From Siphonobacter curvatus (GTDB lineage Bacteria > Bacteroidota > Bacteroidia > Cytophagales > Spirosomataceae): a DNA stretch of 64,000 nucleotides. Below, in pieces: positions 9,517-18,323 of this stretch; position 1 is the first letter of the stretch; each line of letters starts with the position of its first letter. Position numbers and translations under genes: made by a program. The notes under the pieces were generated by a model that was not told the origin of the DNA, searched no databases, and was given only the letters and a program-made list of their open reading frames with translations. Where the stretch lies: positions 310,001-374,000 of the forward strand of contig NZ_PTRA01000004.1 of assembly GCF_002943425.1 (NCBI RefSeq). The letters run 5' to 3'.

Positions 9517-9945
9517 TCAGCTTTTCCCTTTGAGCAATTCGCTTAACAAAGCAACTTTATCTTTTTCTGACTCTAACAGTCGCTCATAGAGCTTTTTGTT
9601 CTCATCCATGACCTCTATGAGCTTGTCCAATGGGTTAAAGTTAACTTGATGTCCTATGATAGCTCCTTGATTATTAGACCCTTCATAGTTGTGTTGAATA
9701 TTATAGATAGCGGTTTCTTCATCAAAGTTCTTGATGGCCTCGGCAGGTACCTTCAATACCTCGGCAATCTGATCCAGCAGTTCCTGCTCAATGACTTACT
9801 TCTGCTCTAAAAGTGAAACCCGCTTCTGGGTCCACTCCTCGCCCAGCTCATAGGCCAGGCCCTCCTGCTTGAGACCGAGCATCTCCCGAAACCGCTTGAC
9901 ATTTCTTCCGTGGTGGATGGGCATGTGACTTTTCGTTGGTTGCAT
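9517..9945 (-). pseudogene. XRE-like helix-turn-helix regulator interrupted by an in-frame stop
   Basis: Read on the minus strand from ATG 9945 (or ATG 9924), the frame gives a helix-turn-helix N-terminus (GRNVKRFREMLGLKQEGLAY, then ELGEEWTQKRVSLLEQK), then a TAA at 9798-9796, then continues in the same frame with VIEQELLDQIAEVLKVPAEA and an acidic tail rich in Leu, Glu and Lys ending KVALLSELLKGKS. The two halves join seamlessly as one regulator of about 140 residues, a type common in Bacteroidota with a long helical tail. A single base change from GAA to TAA would explain the stop. The part after the stop could start at TTG 9756 and give a 79-residue protein without the DNA-binding half. 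Most likely a nonsense pseudogene; a sequencing error is possible. Confidence 0.7.
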
Positions 9946-10062
9946 GGCAAAGGTAGCTATGGTGGGTGAAAGACTTCCAAGTAGCTAAATTACGCATTCT
10001 CTGCTTCTAAACTATCCCCTACTGGCATAGTTTAGAAGCGCCCGACTGACTAGTTTTCCTCC

Positions 10063-10975
10063 ATGGTTAAAAAACGTCTCTTTTCTGCCATGCGAAAAAC
10101 AAGCTATATTGATTCAAACAGCCTACCCGTCTGGCTGGATGAAACCGAAAAACAGGATCCCAGGGCCTTCCTGGAAAGCTTCTGGGGCGGCTATGAGATC
10201 CCCAAATGCCGCTTTCTGCTTTGGAAGCTCCTCTCCGGGGGCTTTGAAAGGAAACGCGGACGGTTATCACTGCCAGGCACCCGCTTCTACCCTGGTTTAC
10301 TTTTTTGAGCAGCTGTGCTGCCATCTCGAAGCTAGTCACCTGCTCTTGGCTGAGAAGACCTCAGCCAAGGGTAATCAGCCCAATGAAAGTGCGCCTCTCA
10401 TGGAACCTAGCTTGGAGCAACCAAGTACCACTCCTCTTTCACCTGCCACTCACCACCCCTCCTTTGAGGACTTCTTTGACTTGAACTACGTAGCAGACCT
10501 AAGAGCAGAGCTGGAAGATTGGCTCGCTACGGCCATGGCTACGGATGAGGTCTGTGAGCGTCCGGCTAATCTGCTCTTTCTCCACGATCAGCTACTCGCT
10601 TTCACAAAGGCCGCCTTTGAGCTCTACGAAGCCCACGGTTTAGAAGCAGAGCTTCTCCCCTCTCCCACGATAAATGTACCTTCCGCTCTGGCTGGAATTG
10701 AAACGCGTCTCAAACAGGTAGAAGACTTTCCGCTGCATTTAAGCCCGGCCGAATGGCAGAATCCCCTGCTGGTCCTTAAAGACTGCTGTGAAAGCTTCTC
10801 TCAAGAGGAGTGGCAAACGCTTTTGCACGATCTTCTGCGGGCGGGATTCTCTCAAGAGAGCTTTACGACCATTGTAGAGCCCGAGCTGATTCTGCCCTTT
10901 TCGCAGCAGCTCACCCGGCTTTTAGAAGCCTGCTATCTTCTCTTTGTCACCGCTCCCAAGGCTGCTGCGGTTTAA
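10063..10975 (+). pseudogene. Frameshifted hypothetical gene (about 300 residues if intact)
   Basis: The first frame starts at ATG 10063 and reads as plausible protein (SYIDSNSLPVWLDETEKQDP, then AFLESFWGGYEIPKCRFLLW) up to about 10250, then turns to low-quality sequence and stops at 10308. From about 10250 the next frame continues with HCQAPASTLVYFFEQLCCHL and runs to the TAA at 10973-10975. One extra base (or loss of two) in the run GAAAGGAAAC near 10245-10257 would join them. The product is acidic and largely alpha-helical with no known domain; a proline/threonine-rich linker separates the N-terminal and C-terminal parts. It is divergent from the broken HTH gene, about 120 bases away, and the two may have formed a pair in an accessory element. 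Function unknown. Confidence 0.6.
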
Positions 10976-11054
10976 AAGTCCAGGGATTCGCTTTGCGCTG
11001 AATCCGTCGGCTTCGCATCAAAGGGTGCTTGCGTGGGGTCTATTCTAACTGGGT

Positions 11055-11178
11055 CTAGCCCGACGGGGTCTTCCTTTTATTCAGCAGCGCTTTATGATAC
11101 TGCTTATAGCTAGCGGCTAACCTTTCAAAGTCTTTAAATGCCGCGCTAAGGGTAACGTGTTTGACTTTTCTTCAGCCA
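11055..11178 (-). pseudogene. Short frameshifted remnant
   Basis: From ATG 11178 on the minus strand the frame begins MAEEKSN and soon stops, while the adjacent frame reads VTLSAAFKDFERLAASYKQY followed by HKALLNKRKTPSG and a TAG at 11057-11055. A one-base shift near 11160 would unite them into a basic helical protein of about 41 residues. Family unknown; it may be the tail of a larger lost gene. Confidence 0.3.
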
Positions 11179-11859
11179 TAGTTAAGAAAAGATTAAGATT
11201 AGGACATTGATTATCAATACCTTATCACAACATGTTAAGTTTTACTTAATTTCTACGAAACAGATAAAGAATATAAATAATTGATAATCAGAAGATTATA
11301 CTCACAGAATTTCCAATAGGACGCTCCAGCGGCATTCCCGCTTGCTTACAGAAAAGTTGGTATTAAACCTAGGGATTTTGTGCCCGATTAAACGGGTTAA
11401 GTGCGGCTATAGTCACGCGCTCTTACTAGATTTAACGGACGAATTAGCATACATTGATCTAATGCTTAGCGAGCAGAAATCTTAACTTTCTGCAGCAAGG
11501 ATCATAGGCGTCGCTGTCCTGCCTATGATCCTACCCACCTTCTTTGTAAATAGTAAGGCTTCAAATAAGCCTAGCCTACTGCGTTTAGTACGGCTCCATT
11601 ACCCACCAGTTTCAAATAGCTTGCCCTAAGTAATTGAAGACTATATTGAATCCTTATACGCACTTAAAGAAAAAAGGAACAACACATTTTCTGGGTAGGT
11701 GTCTAGCCGCTAACAAAGGGGCTTTAGCCCCTCAGGGGAAGAGTAACCATGCCGGAGACACTTTTCTTGCCCTAGTCTCCTGCTAGGTAATCCTTTAACA
11801 CGAAAAGAGGGAGACCGAAAACCCAGGGCGTTACTAGAACTCCATAGGCCTCTATTGCG
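11179..11859. other. Intergenic stretch, no gene seen
   Basis: I see no credible coding sequence. The stretch holds a perfect 12-bp inverted repeat with an 11-base loop at 11498-11532 (arm AGGATCATAGGC), which could be a hairpin but lacks a T-run, and a small palindrome GGGGCTTTAGCCCC near 11717. It probably continues the decayed region that begins at 8607. Confidence 0.4.
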
Positions 11860-12231
11860 TTAACGGGACTTGGCCTGGCAACGCTCTTTATCTTTTCCAG
11901 CCCATTCGGCCATCGCATGAATAACCCCTTTTAATTCCTGGCCCGCTTCGGTTAGCGTGTAAGTAACCACGGGCGGTACTACGGCCTGAGCAGTCCGAAT
12001 GAGCAGTCCATCCGCTTCCAGTTGTTTTAAATGCTGGATAAGCATTTTCTCAGTAATGTGCGGCATGGCTTTTCGGATCTCGCTGTACCGCTTGCTTCCT
12101 TCCAGCAGGTGATACAGAATGATCGGTTTCCAGTGCCCGCCAATTTTACTCATTACATAGGTGACTGGGCATTCTTGCAAAACGATTTCCCGATTGGCAT
12201 TATACGTCGAAGCTACTTTGATTTGCGTCAT
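11860..12231 (-). CDS. HxlR-family transcriptional regulator
   Basis: A 123-residue winged-helix regulator. Typical HxlR features are visible: CPVTYVMSKIGGHWKPIILY with the early cysteine and GGHWK, then LLEGSKRYSEIRKAMPHITE, then KMLIQHLKQLEADGLLIRTA, then the wing VVPPVVTYTLTEAGQEL. HxlR proteins usually sense redox or reactive electrophiles and repress a neighbouring gene. It is transcribed divergently from the NmrA-like reductase gene 78 bases away, which is its most likely target; two GTAAGTAC repeats in the shared gap support this. Which signal it senses cannot be seen. Confidence 0.9.
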   Translation of the reverse strand: MTQIKVASTYNANREIVLQECPVTYVMSKIGGHWKPIILYHLLEGSKRYSEIRKAMPHITEKMLIQHLKQLEADGLLIRTAQAVVPPVVTYTLTEAGQELKGVIHAMAEWAGKDKERCQAKSR

Positions 12232-12247
12232 GGGTACATACTTTAGG

Positions 12248-12273
12248 GTAAGTACTTGTCAAAAAGTAAGTAC
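12248..12273. promoter_or_regulatory. Probable operator: two GTAAGTAC direct repeats
   Basis: GTAAGTAC occurs at 12248-12255 and again at 12266-12273, start to start 18 bases apart, inside the gap between the divergent HxlR and NmrA-like genes. The spacing places the repeats on nearly the same DNA face over two turns, as expected for a dimeric winged-helix protein. That HxlR binds here is inference. Confidence 0.5.
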
Positions 12274-12309
12274 AAAGATACCTTTGCTCCCACTAAAAAC
12301 AAACGCACG

Positions 12310-13203
12310 ATGAATTATATAATCACGGGCTCACTTGGCCACATCAGCCGGCCCCTCACCCAGAATCTAGTCAAAGCTGGACATCACGTTACGGTTATCA
12401 GCAGCAATCCCGACAAGAAATCCGCTATCGAAGAGCTTGGAGCTACGGCCGCCATTGGATCCGTCGCCGACGAAGCCTTTCTGCAAACTACGTTTCAGAA
12501 AGCCGATGCTGTGTATTTGATGGTGCCGAGTGATTTTTCGATAGCGGATTATCCCAGCTATCAGCGAACGATAGCAAATGTGTACATAAACGTTCTAGCG
12601 GCGAGTCCGGTTACGCATGTGGTACTGTTGAGCAGCATTGGAGCGGATTTACGCCACGGAGCCGGTCCCATCGATGGCATCGCCTATCTCGAGGAAAAGC
12701 TGGAAACCCTTACTCAACTGAACGTGAAAGTGCTCCGGCCTTCGTACTTTTTCTATAACCTGTTTAGCCAGATTGAGCTGATTCGTAACGCGGGTATCGC
12801 GGGTAATAACTTTGGGGATACGGACGAAAAACTGGTCCTTACGCATACGGACGACATTGCTACAGTAGCCACGCAACAACTCTTGGACCTTTCCTTCACC
12901 GGTTACAGCATTCAGTACATCGCCAGTGATGAACGCCATCCAACTGAAATTGCGGAAGTATTGGGCAAGGCCGTTGGTAAGGAGTCCACGCCCTGGGTAC
13001 CGTTTAGCGACGAAGATTCCAAACAAGGTATGATTAGTGCTGGCTTACCCGAAGGTTTCGCGGATTTGTACGTGCAAATGGGCAAAGCCATTGGGGAGGG
13101 AAAATTACAAAAAGATTACTGGCAAAACCGCCCGGCTACCCTGGGAGCCGTGAAACTAGAGGACTTCGCCAGAGAGTTTGCGGGAGCTTATCAACAGGGA
13201 TAA
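12310..13203 (+). CDS. NmrA-like NAD(P)-binding reductase
   Basis: A 297-residue atypical short-chain reductase of the NmrA/SDR5-like group (similar to quinone reductase QorB and azoreductase-type proteins). The N-terminus MNYIITGSLGHISRPLTQNL is a Rossmann nucleotide-binding start with a TGSLGHIS variant of the glycine motif; then AGHHVTVISSNPDKKSAIEE, a cofactor-choice region, and LLSSIGADLRHG. No Tyr-x3-Lys catalytic pair stands out, as usual in NmrA proteins. The frame is also open upstream to 12256, but ATG 12310 starts exactly at the Rossmann strand and leaves the operator repeats outside the gene. Regulated, probably, by the divergent HxlR protein; the pairing suggests a role in detoxifying quinones or electrophiles (inference). 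Confidence 0.85.
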   Translation: MNYIITGSLGHISRPLTQNLVKAGHHVTVISSNPDKKSAIEELGATAAIGSVADEAFLQTTFQKADAVYLMVPSDFSIADYPSYQRTIANVYINVLAASPVTHVVLLSSIGADLRHGAGPIDGIAYLEEKLETLTQLNVKVLRPSYFFYNLFSQIELIRNAGIAGNNFGDTDEKLVLTHTDDIATVATQQLLDLSFTGYSIQYIASDERHPTEIAEVLGKAVGKESTPWVPFSDEDSKQGMISAGLPEGFADLYVQMGKAIGEGKLQKDYWQNRPATLGAVKLEDFAREFAGAYQQG

Positions 13204-13292
13204 AGTTCTAAGAGTTGTGAATTGCCAGCGATTGAGTTTACCCAGCTTAAAATCCGGGGAATCTGTTTATCGAAACCCTTGATTTAGATATG

Positions 13293-13328
13293 CAAAACCC
13301 CCGTAAGCTTTCTCTTACGGGGGTTTTG
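13293..13328. terminator. Bidirectional rho-independent terminator
   Basis: Perfect inverted repeat with arm CAAAACCCCCGTAAG and loop CTTTCT, ending in TTTTG on each strand. It lies between the convergent NmrA-like gene and the SusD-like gene and can serve both. Confidence 0.85.
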
Positions 13329-13345
13329 TCTTAGAACTGCTTCAC

Positions 13346-14836
13346 TTATTGCGGATTCTGCACAACAACCCCGTTGGAGTTGTTGATCTCATCCTGTGGA
13401 ATCAGAAACTGCCAGCGAATGTCTCCGGCGGGCACCTCGAATACACCGTTGTTATAGGCCGCATTGTGGTTTCCACCGTTTCGGTTCAGGGGAGCATTGG
13501 TACGTTTCAAATCGTAAAAACGGAAGCCTTCGCCCCAAAGCTCCATCCGGCGTTGCGTCATGATTTCTTCAATTAAAGCATCCCCCGTTTTTGTGGATTT
13601 CACGTATTGCGGATCGCGATTAACGGCCAATGGATACAGCACATCGGCGGCCTCAGCATTTTTTCCCTGCCGGGCCAGGGCTTCGGCTTCGATCAAATAC
13701 ATTTCTGCCACCCGCATGTAGGGTACGTCTCCAATACTCAGGGAAGGATCCGCTACGCGGAATTTCTTGGAATGGTAGGCATACCGCTGGAAGTTAGAAG
13801 CGGGCAGGGGGAATTCTGCCGTATTTTTACCCGTTGGATCCCAGAGTTTTTTGCGAATATCCGTTGCGGAAATTTTGTCGTACAAGGCAGAAAAAATCAG
13901 TTTCGGGGCCGAACGGATGGCCGTCGAGTTGTAATTGTTGGACATGTACGCGAAAAACGAATAAAAGTAATTCGTCTGATCGGCCACAATGCGGGAAGAC
14001 CACATCCATTCCGGATTGCTGTAGTTGTTAAAACCCGACAGATAATCTTCATTCGTCATGAGCGTAAACCGGGCCCGGGCCTCTTTCGCGAACTGAGCCG
14101 CCGTCGCGTAATCCTGCTGGGTCAGTGCTACGCGAGCCTTGATGCCTTTCGCTACGTTAATATCAAAGTGCGATTTGTTGGTGCGGGTATAGCCATCGAA
14201 CAGTCCAATCGCTTCCGTCAGGTCCTTATGGATCTGGGTGTATACTTCCGCTACTGTGTTCCGGGGCGTCGGCGTCGTTTTGGGTTCTAATACCAGCGGA
14301 ATGCCCAGACCACTGTTCGGCTGTCCGGCTACGTAACGTTCGCCGTACAACTGCACCGCCTGAAAATACGCCCAGGCCCGGTACGTCAATGCCTCCGCCT
14401 TGATGGCTTTTTTATCGGCTTCCGGACCTTCGGCGTTATCGATACCAGCCAGCAGCATGTTTACGTTGCCAATGATGACGTAGTAAAACGTGTAATTGTA
14501 GAAGGAACTACTACTCGACGGATTCCGGTGATTGATCCAGCGGTACTCATTGAGCAAACCGTTGTTGGAGGCATTGGGAAACACAACGTCCTCCCCCATG
14601 ATGTCCATATACATCATATTTCCCGACTGTCCCCCCTGTACCTGCGTACCAAAAATCTGGGAGTACAGAATCCGGTGAATCCCGTTGAGAGCCGCCCAGG
14701 CATTCTTCGTCGAGGTAAACGCATCATCCGTCAATACCTGATCGGTGGGTTTTTTCTCCAGAAAATCTTTATTACAGGAGGCTAACAAGCTCAGTGCCAG
14801 CACGCCCATCATTCCACTTTTTACTATATTTTTCAT
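13346..14836 (-). CDS. SusD/RagB-family outer-membrane nutrient-binding lipoprotein
   Basis: A 496-residue surface lipoprotein. The signal peptide ends in the lipobox LLASC (MKNIVKSGMMGVLALSLLAS, then Cys), followed by NKDFLEKKPTDQVLTDDAF, the usual SusD start. TPR-like helices follow (EALTYRAWAYFQAVQLYGER; RVALTQQDYATAAQFAKEAR), and the C-terminal RagB/SusD part has YMRVAEMYLIEAEALARQGK and EIMTQRRMELWGEGFRFYDL. It partners the SusC-like channel encoded 27 bases upstream to capture an oligosaccharide or other large nutrient. There is no glycoside hydrolase next to the pair, so the substrate is unknown. Confidence 0.95.
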   Translation of the reverse strand: MKNIVKSGMMGVLALSLLASCNKDFLEKKPTDQVLTDDAFTSTKNAWAALNGIHRILYSQIFGTQVQGGQSGNMMYMDIMGEDVVFPNASNNGLLNEYRWINHRNPSSSSSFYNYTFYYVIIGNVNMLLAGIDNAEGPEADKKAIKAEALTYRAWAYFQAVQLYGERYVAGQPNSGLGIPLVLEPKTTPTPRNTVAEVYTQIHKDLTEAIGLFDGYTRTNKSHFDINVAKGIKARVALTQQDYATAAQFAKEARARFTLMTNEDYLSGFNNYSNPEWMWSSRIVADQTNYFYSFFAYMSNNYNSTAIRSAPKLIFSALYDKISATDIRKKLWDPTGKNTAEFPLPASNFQRYAYHSKKFRVADPSLSIGDVPYMRVAEMYLIEAEALARQGKNAEAADVLYPLAVNRDPQYVKSTKTGDALIEEIMTQRRMELWGEGFRFYDLKRTNAPLNRNGGNHNAAYNNGVFEVPAGDIRWQFLIPQDEINNSNGVVVQNPQ

Positions 14837-14863
14837 GATTCAATGCTTCTGTTAAGTGGTTTA

Positions 14864-17800
14864 CTAAAATCCCAGGCGGGCTCCGATGGACAACACGCGG
14901 TTAAAGTTGTAGGTATTGTCAACCGTTCCGTTGAACGATCCCGTTACGTTCATACCGCGACGAGTTGAGAACAGCGCCAGATTTTCTCCCGCGAAATACA
15001 GGCTGGCCGATTTGGCTCCGATACCTGATAACCAGCTCACGGGCAGTGTATAGCCCAGGGTAATGTTGTTGAGCTGCAGGAAAGACGCATCCGTCAGGAA
15101 GCGGGTGCTTTCGCCAGTCAGGTTCGCCACATCGCCGTTATCGAAACGAGGCACCTCAGTTATATCACCGGGTTTCTGCCAGCGTTTGAACGCATCTTTA
15201 TGCAGAGCCGTACCGTACGTGCCGCCGTGCATCAACTGACGATACGCGTTATCATATACTTTGCCTCCCACCTGGAACGTCAGCACAAAACTCAGCGAAA
15301 CGCCTTTGTAGGAGAGGTTATGATTCATGGAGCCGTAGAACTTGGGAATCGACGAAAAGCCGGTATAGCGATAATTCGCTTCTGAAATCACACGCGTTAG
15401 GGTATCCGCACCCACGATTTTTGCGTTAGTCGTCAGGGTATTGGTTTTGTACATCGCTAAACCCGTTTCCGAATCAATCCCGTGGAATTCCCGCATGTAG
15501 AAATCATAGATGGAATGACCGACACTGTAGGCTTTCGTACCCGTCTGAATCAAGGGCTGACTTTCGGGCATCTTGGTGATCTTGTTCTTGAAGGACGTTA
15601 GGTTGAGCGTTACGGCGTAGCGGAAATCCTGCGTCCGAACTACCTCGCCCGTCAGTTGAAGTTCCACCCCCCGGTTGTACAAACTACCGATGTTGCGGTT
15701 TACTTCAAACTCTCCACTGGTCGTACCGCCATTAGCCAGGGCCAGGGGTACGCTAAAGATTAGTCCGTCGGTAGCCCGGTTAAAAAACTCCACGCTACCT
15801 GATACCCGGTTCCGTAATACGCTGAAGTCTACCCCTACGTCGAAGTTCTTAGCCGTCTCCCAGGTCAACTGGTAGTTGGCAATAGAAGCCTGCGTGAAAC
15901 CCGGCTCGGCGTTGTTGTTACGAGCTAATTCATACAAACCCTGGTAGGGATAATAGCCGAGATCGCCCAAGTCTTCGTTACCGACCACGCCGTACGAGGC
16001 CCGCAGTTTCAGCATACTCAACCAGTTGATATTTTTCAGGAAGTCCTCTTTTTCGATGTTGTAAGCCGCTCCCAACGACCAGAACGTAGCCCAGCGTACG
16101 TCTTTGTAAAACTTGGAGTTCCCATCCCGCCGGATCGACGCATTGAGTACATATTTCTTGTCGAAATCGTAACTGGCCCGGGCGAAGTAACTTTCAATCC
16201 CGTAGTTATCTTCCCGCGAGGAAACGTTGAGTACCGTGGCGAAGTTGGGTAGTTCCGTAATACCATCGACGATGATACCCGCCCGGGCTCCGACCATGTA
16301 GTTATATTTGTAGGTATAACTTTCGTGGCCGCCCAATACATTCAGGTTGTGCTTGCCGAAGGATTTATCGTACTCCAGCAACTGGTTGAACGTACTGCTC
16401 ATGGTCCGGTACAGGTAGTGATACGAACGTCCCGCCGGCGCACCATCGCCAATAATGGGGTTATCGTAGGTACGACGGTGGCGATCCTGCAAATCAAAGC
16501 TGATGTTGGACGTAGCTTTTAAACTGGGTAAGATGTTGATCGTGGCATAGGCCCGGCCACCGATAATGCCCGTCTCTTCCTTCCGGTCATTCAGCTCATT
16601 TTCCCAAACGGCGTGACGGCCACTGGAGAAAGGACGACTGTCGCCCATATCGTATACTTTGTTGCCGTCTTTGTCCAGCACATAGGCTCCCGTGGCCGGA
16701 TCATGTTTGTAAACCGGATAAATCGGCCCCATGAAACGAGTGATGTAGAAGGGATTAATGAAAGATGTTCCGCCCGTCCCAGCGTCGGTATTAGACCGGC
16801 TGTAACTTCCGTTCAGGTTAATACCCGTTTTAAACCATTTGGTTGGCTGCGTATTCATATTAACGCGAGCCGTAAAACGCTCAAAATCAGATTTCAGTAA
16901 ATAGCCTTGTTCTTTCGTATACCCAACCGAGGCGAAGTAATCGGATTTATTCGCTCCTCCGTCGTAGGAGATGTTGTAATTCTGACGGCTCTGTCCACCC
17001 CGCTGAATGGCTTTGACCCAATTCAGATCTTCGGGATACAGCAACTGGGCATTGGGATTCAATACCCCATTCGCATCAACAATCTGATTATTCGCCACAT
17101 TGAAGGGATTGTACTTCAACAGATCGTAGATGCCCGTATAGTTTCTTCCCAGATATTGAGTAGTCTGACCAGCAGCAATGCTTCCGGCTACTTCTTGTGG
17201 AATTCTCAGCGAACCGTATTGCAGGGTGTTCCGCTGTACTTCCCACATCAGGGGGTAGTATTCCTGAGCCGAAACCGTTTCGTATTCGGGCAAACCCCGG
17301 GAAATGGTACCGACGGATGCGTTGAAATTCAGATTATTGCGATTATTCTTTCCTTTCTTCGTTGTAATCAGAATGACCCCATTGGCTCCCCTTGATCCAT
17401 AGATGGCCGTTGTAGAGGCATCTTTGAGCACGTTGATTGACTCAATATCGTCCGGATTAAGACTGCTGGTATTCATGTTGAAAGGCACGCCATCTACCAC
17501 GTACAGGGCAGAGTTGGAGGCCGAAATCGAGCCGAATCCCCGAACGCGAATGGTAGGGGCCGAACCCGGTGCCCCGCCCGACTGGCTGGTCTGAACGCCC
17601 GGAGCCGCTCCCACGAGTGCGTTGAGGGCATTGGATACGGGCCGCTTGGCAATGTCGATGGCTTTAACCTGAGCGGACGATCCGACGTGCGTTTCCTTAC
17701 TGACGGTACCGTAACCCACAACCATTACTTCATTGAGTACCTGCGATTCTTCCTGTAGGATGACATCAACCGTGGTTTTGTTGGTAATGTCGATTTCGGA

Positions 17801-18037
17801 CTTGGTAAAACCGATGTTACTGAAGACCAGAATCGTCTGTCCTCTGGGGACACTTAACGTATAACGTCCTTCGGCATTGGTAACGGTTCCGGTAGTAGTG
17901 CCCTTCACGGCCACGCTGACTCCCGGTAGAGGTACCCCTTCCTGTGAAGAGGTAACAACCCCTTTTACAATAGTTTGTGCATAGAGAACGCCCCCTGTCA
18001 GAAATAGCAACAGAAAGCTGAGTAGAGATTTACTCAT
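14864..18037 (-). CDS. SusC/RagA-family TonB-dependent outer-membrane transporter
   Basis: A 1057-residue outer-membrane importer. A signal peptide ending GGVLYAQ is followed by a carboxypeptidase-regulatory-like beta-sandwich (GVVTSSQEGVPLPGVSVAVK, then GTTTGTVTNAEGRYTLSVP), a VVGYGT segment near residue 107, the plug domain (SNALYVVDGVPFN, then DIESINVLKDASTTAIYGSR, GANGVILITTKKG) and a 22-strand-type barrel ending in GARLGF. It works with the SusD lipoprotein encoded downstream; together they form an orphan pair without enzymes or an obvious adjacent regulator. The C-terminal Phe fits outer-membrane insertion. Confidence 0.96.
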   Translation of the reverse strand: MSKSLLSFLLLFLTGGVLYAQTIVKGVVTSSQEGVPLPGVSVAVKGTTTGTVTNAEGRYTLSVPRGQTILVFSNIGFTKSEIDITNKTTVDVILQEESQVLNEVMVVGYGTVSKETHVGSSAQVKAIDIAKRPVSNALNALVGAAPGVQTSQSGGAPGSAPTIRVRGFGSISASNSALYVVDGVPFNMNTSSLNPDDIESINVLKDASTTAIYGSRGANGVILITTKKGKNNRNNLNFNASVGTISRGLPEYETVSAQEYYPLMWEVQRNTLQYGSLRIPQEVAGSIAAGQTTQYLGRNYTGIYDLLKYNPFNVANNQIVDANGVLNPNAQLLYPEDLNWVKAIQRGGQSRQNYNISYDGGANKSDYFASVGYTKEQGYLLKSDFERFTARVNMNTQPTKWFKTGINLNGSYSRSNTDAGTGGTSFINPFYITRFMGPIYPVYKHDPATGAYVLDKDGNKVYDMGDSRPFSSGRHAVWENELNDRKEETGIIGGRAYATINILPSLKATSNISFDLQDRHRRTYDNPIIGDGAPAGRSYHYLYRTMSSTFNQLLEYDKSFGKHNLNVLGGHESYTYKYNYMVGARAGIIVDGITELPNFATVLNVSSREDNYGIESYFARASYDFDKKYVLNASIRRDGNSKFYKDVRWATFWSLGAAYNIEKEDFLKNINWLSMLKLRASYGVVGNEDLGDLGYYPYQGLYELARNNNAEPGFTQASIANYQLTWETAKNFDVGVDFSVLRNRVSGSVEFFNRATDGLIFSVPLALANGGTTSGEFEVNRNIGSLYNRGVELQLTGEVVRTQDFRYAVTLNLTSFKNKITKMPESQPLIQTGTKAYSVGHSIYDFYMREFHGIDSETGLAMYKTNTLTTNAKIVGADTLTRVISEANYRYTGFSSIPKFYGSMNHNLSYKGVSLSFVLTFQVGGKVYDNAYRQLMHGGTYGTALHKDAFKRWQKPGDITEVPRFDNGDVANLTGESTRFLTDASFLQLNNITLGYTLPVSWLSGIGAKSASLYFAGENLALFSTRRGMNVTGSFNGTVDNTYNFNRVLSIGARLGF

Positions 18038-18257
18038 AGAACAAGTAAATTTATAGTGGTTAAGGAATCCGAAAGAGCCTTAAAACTAGGTTTACTTGCA
18101 GGTAAATAAAAATCTGCCAAATAAGTTATTAGAAAAATCTTATATTAAGTTTATATATTAAAATAATATTAAATTTTGTCTTTTTCCAAAAACCATGCAT
18201 ATCTTTAATATGAAATAGTTAATACATACTACCTATAGTTTGAGATAGCTATTAAGC

Positions 18258-18291
18258 AAAAATCCCGTCAACCAGCGTTGACGGGATTTTT
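18258..18291 (-). terminator. Rho-independent terminator after the SDR gene
   Basis: Inverted repeat AAAAATCCCGTCAA / TTGACGGGATTTTT with loop CCAGCG, 33 bases past the stop of the minus-strand SDR gene. It also separates that gene from the SusC promoter region. Confidence 0.8.
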
Positions 18292-18323
18292 ACAAAGTGG
18301 AATCCACGCGTTAACTATGAACT

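Noticed and set aside
11498-11532. Rho-independent terminator
   Set aside because: The 12-bp stem lacks a T-run on either side and no gene ends close to it.
13607-14290. Long plus-strand open frame opposite the SusD gene
   Set aside because: It is the antisense of a clear SusD gene, with no domain of its own and a composition explained by codon bias.
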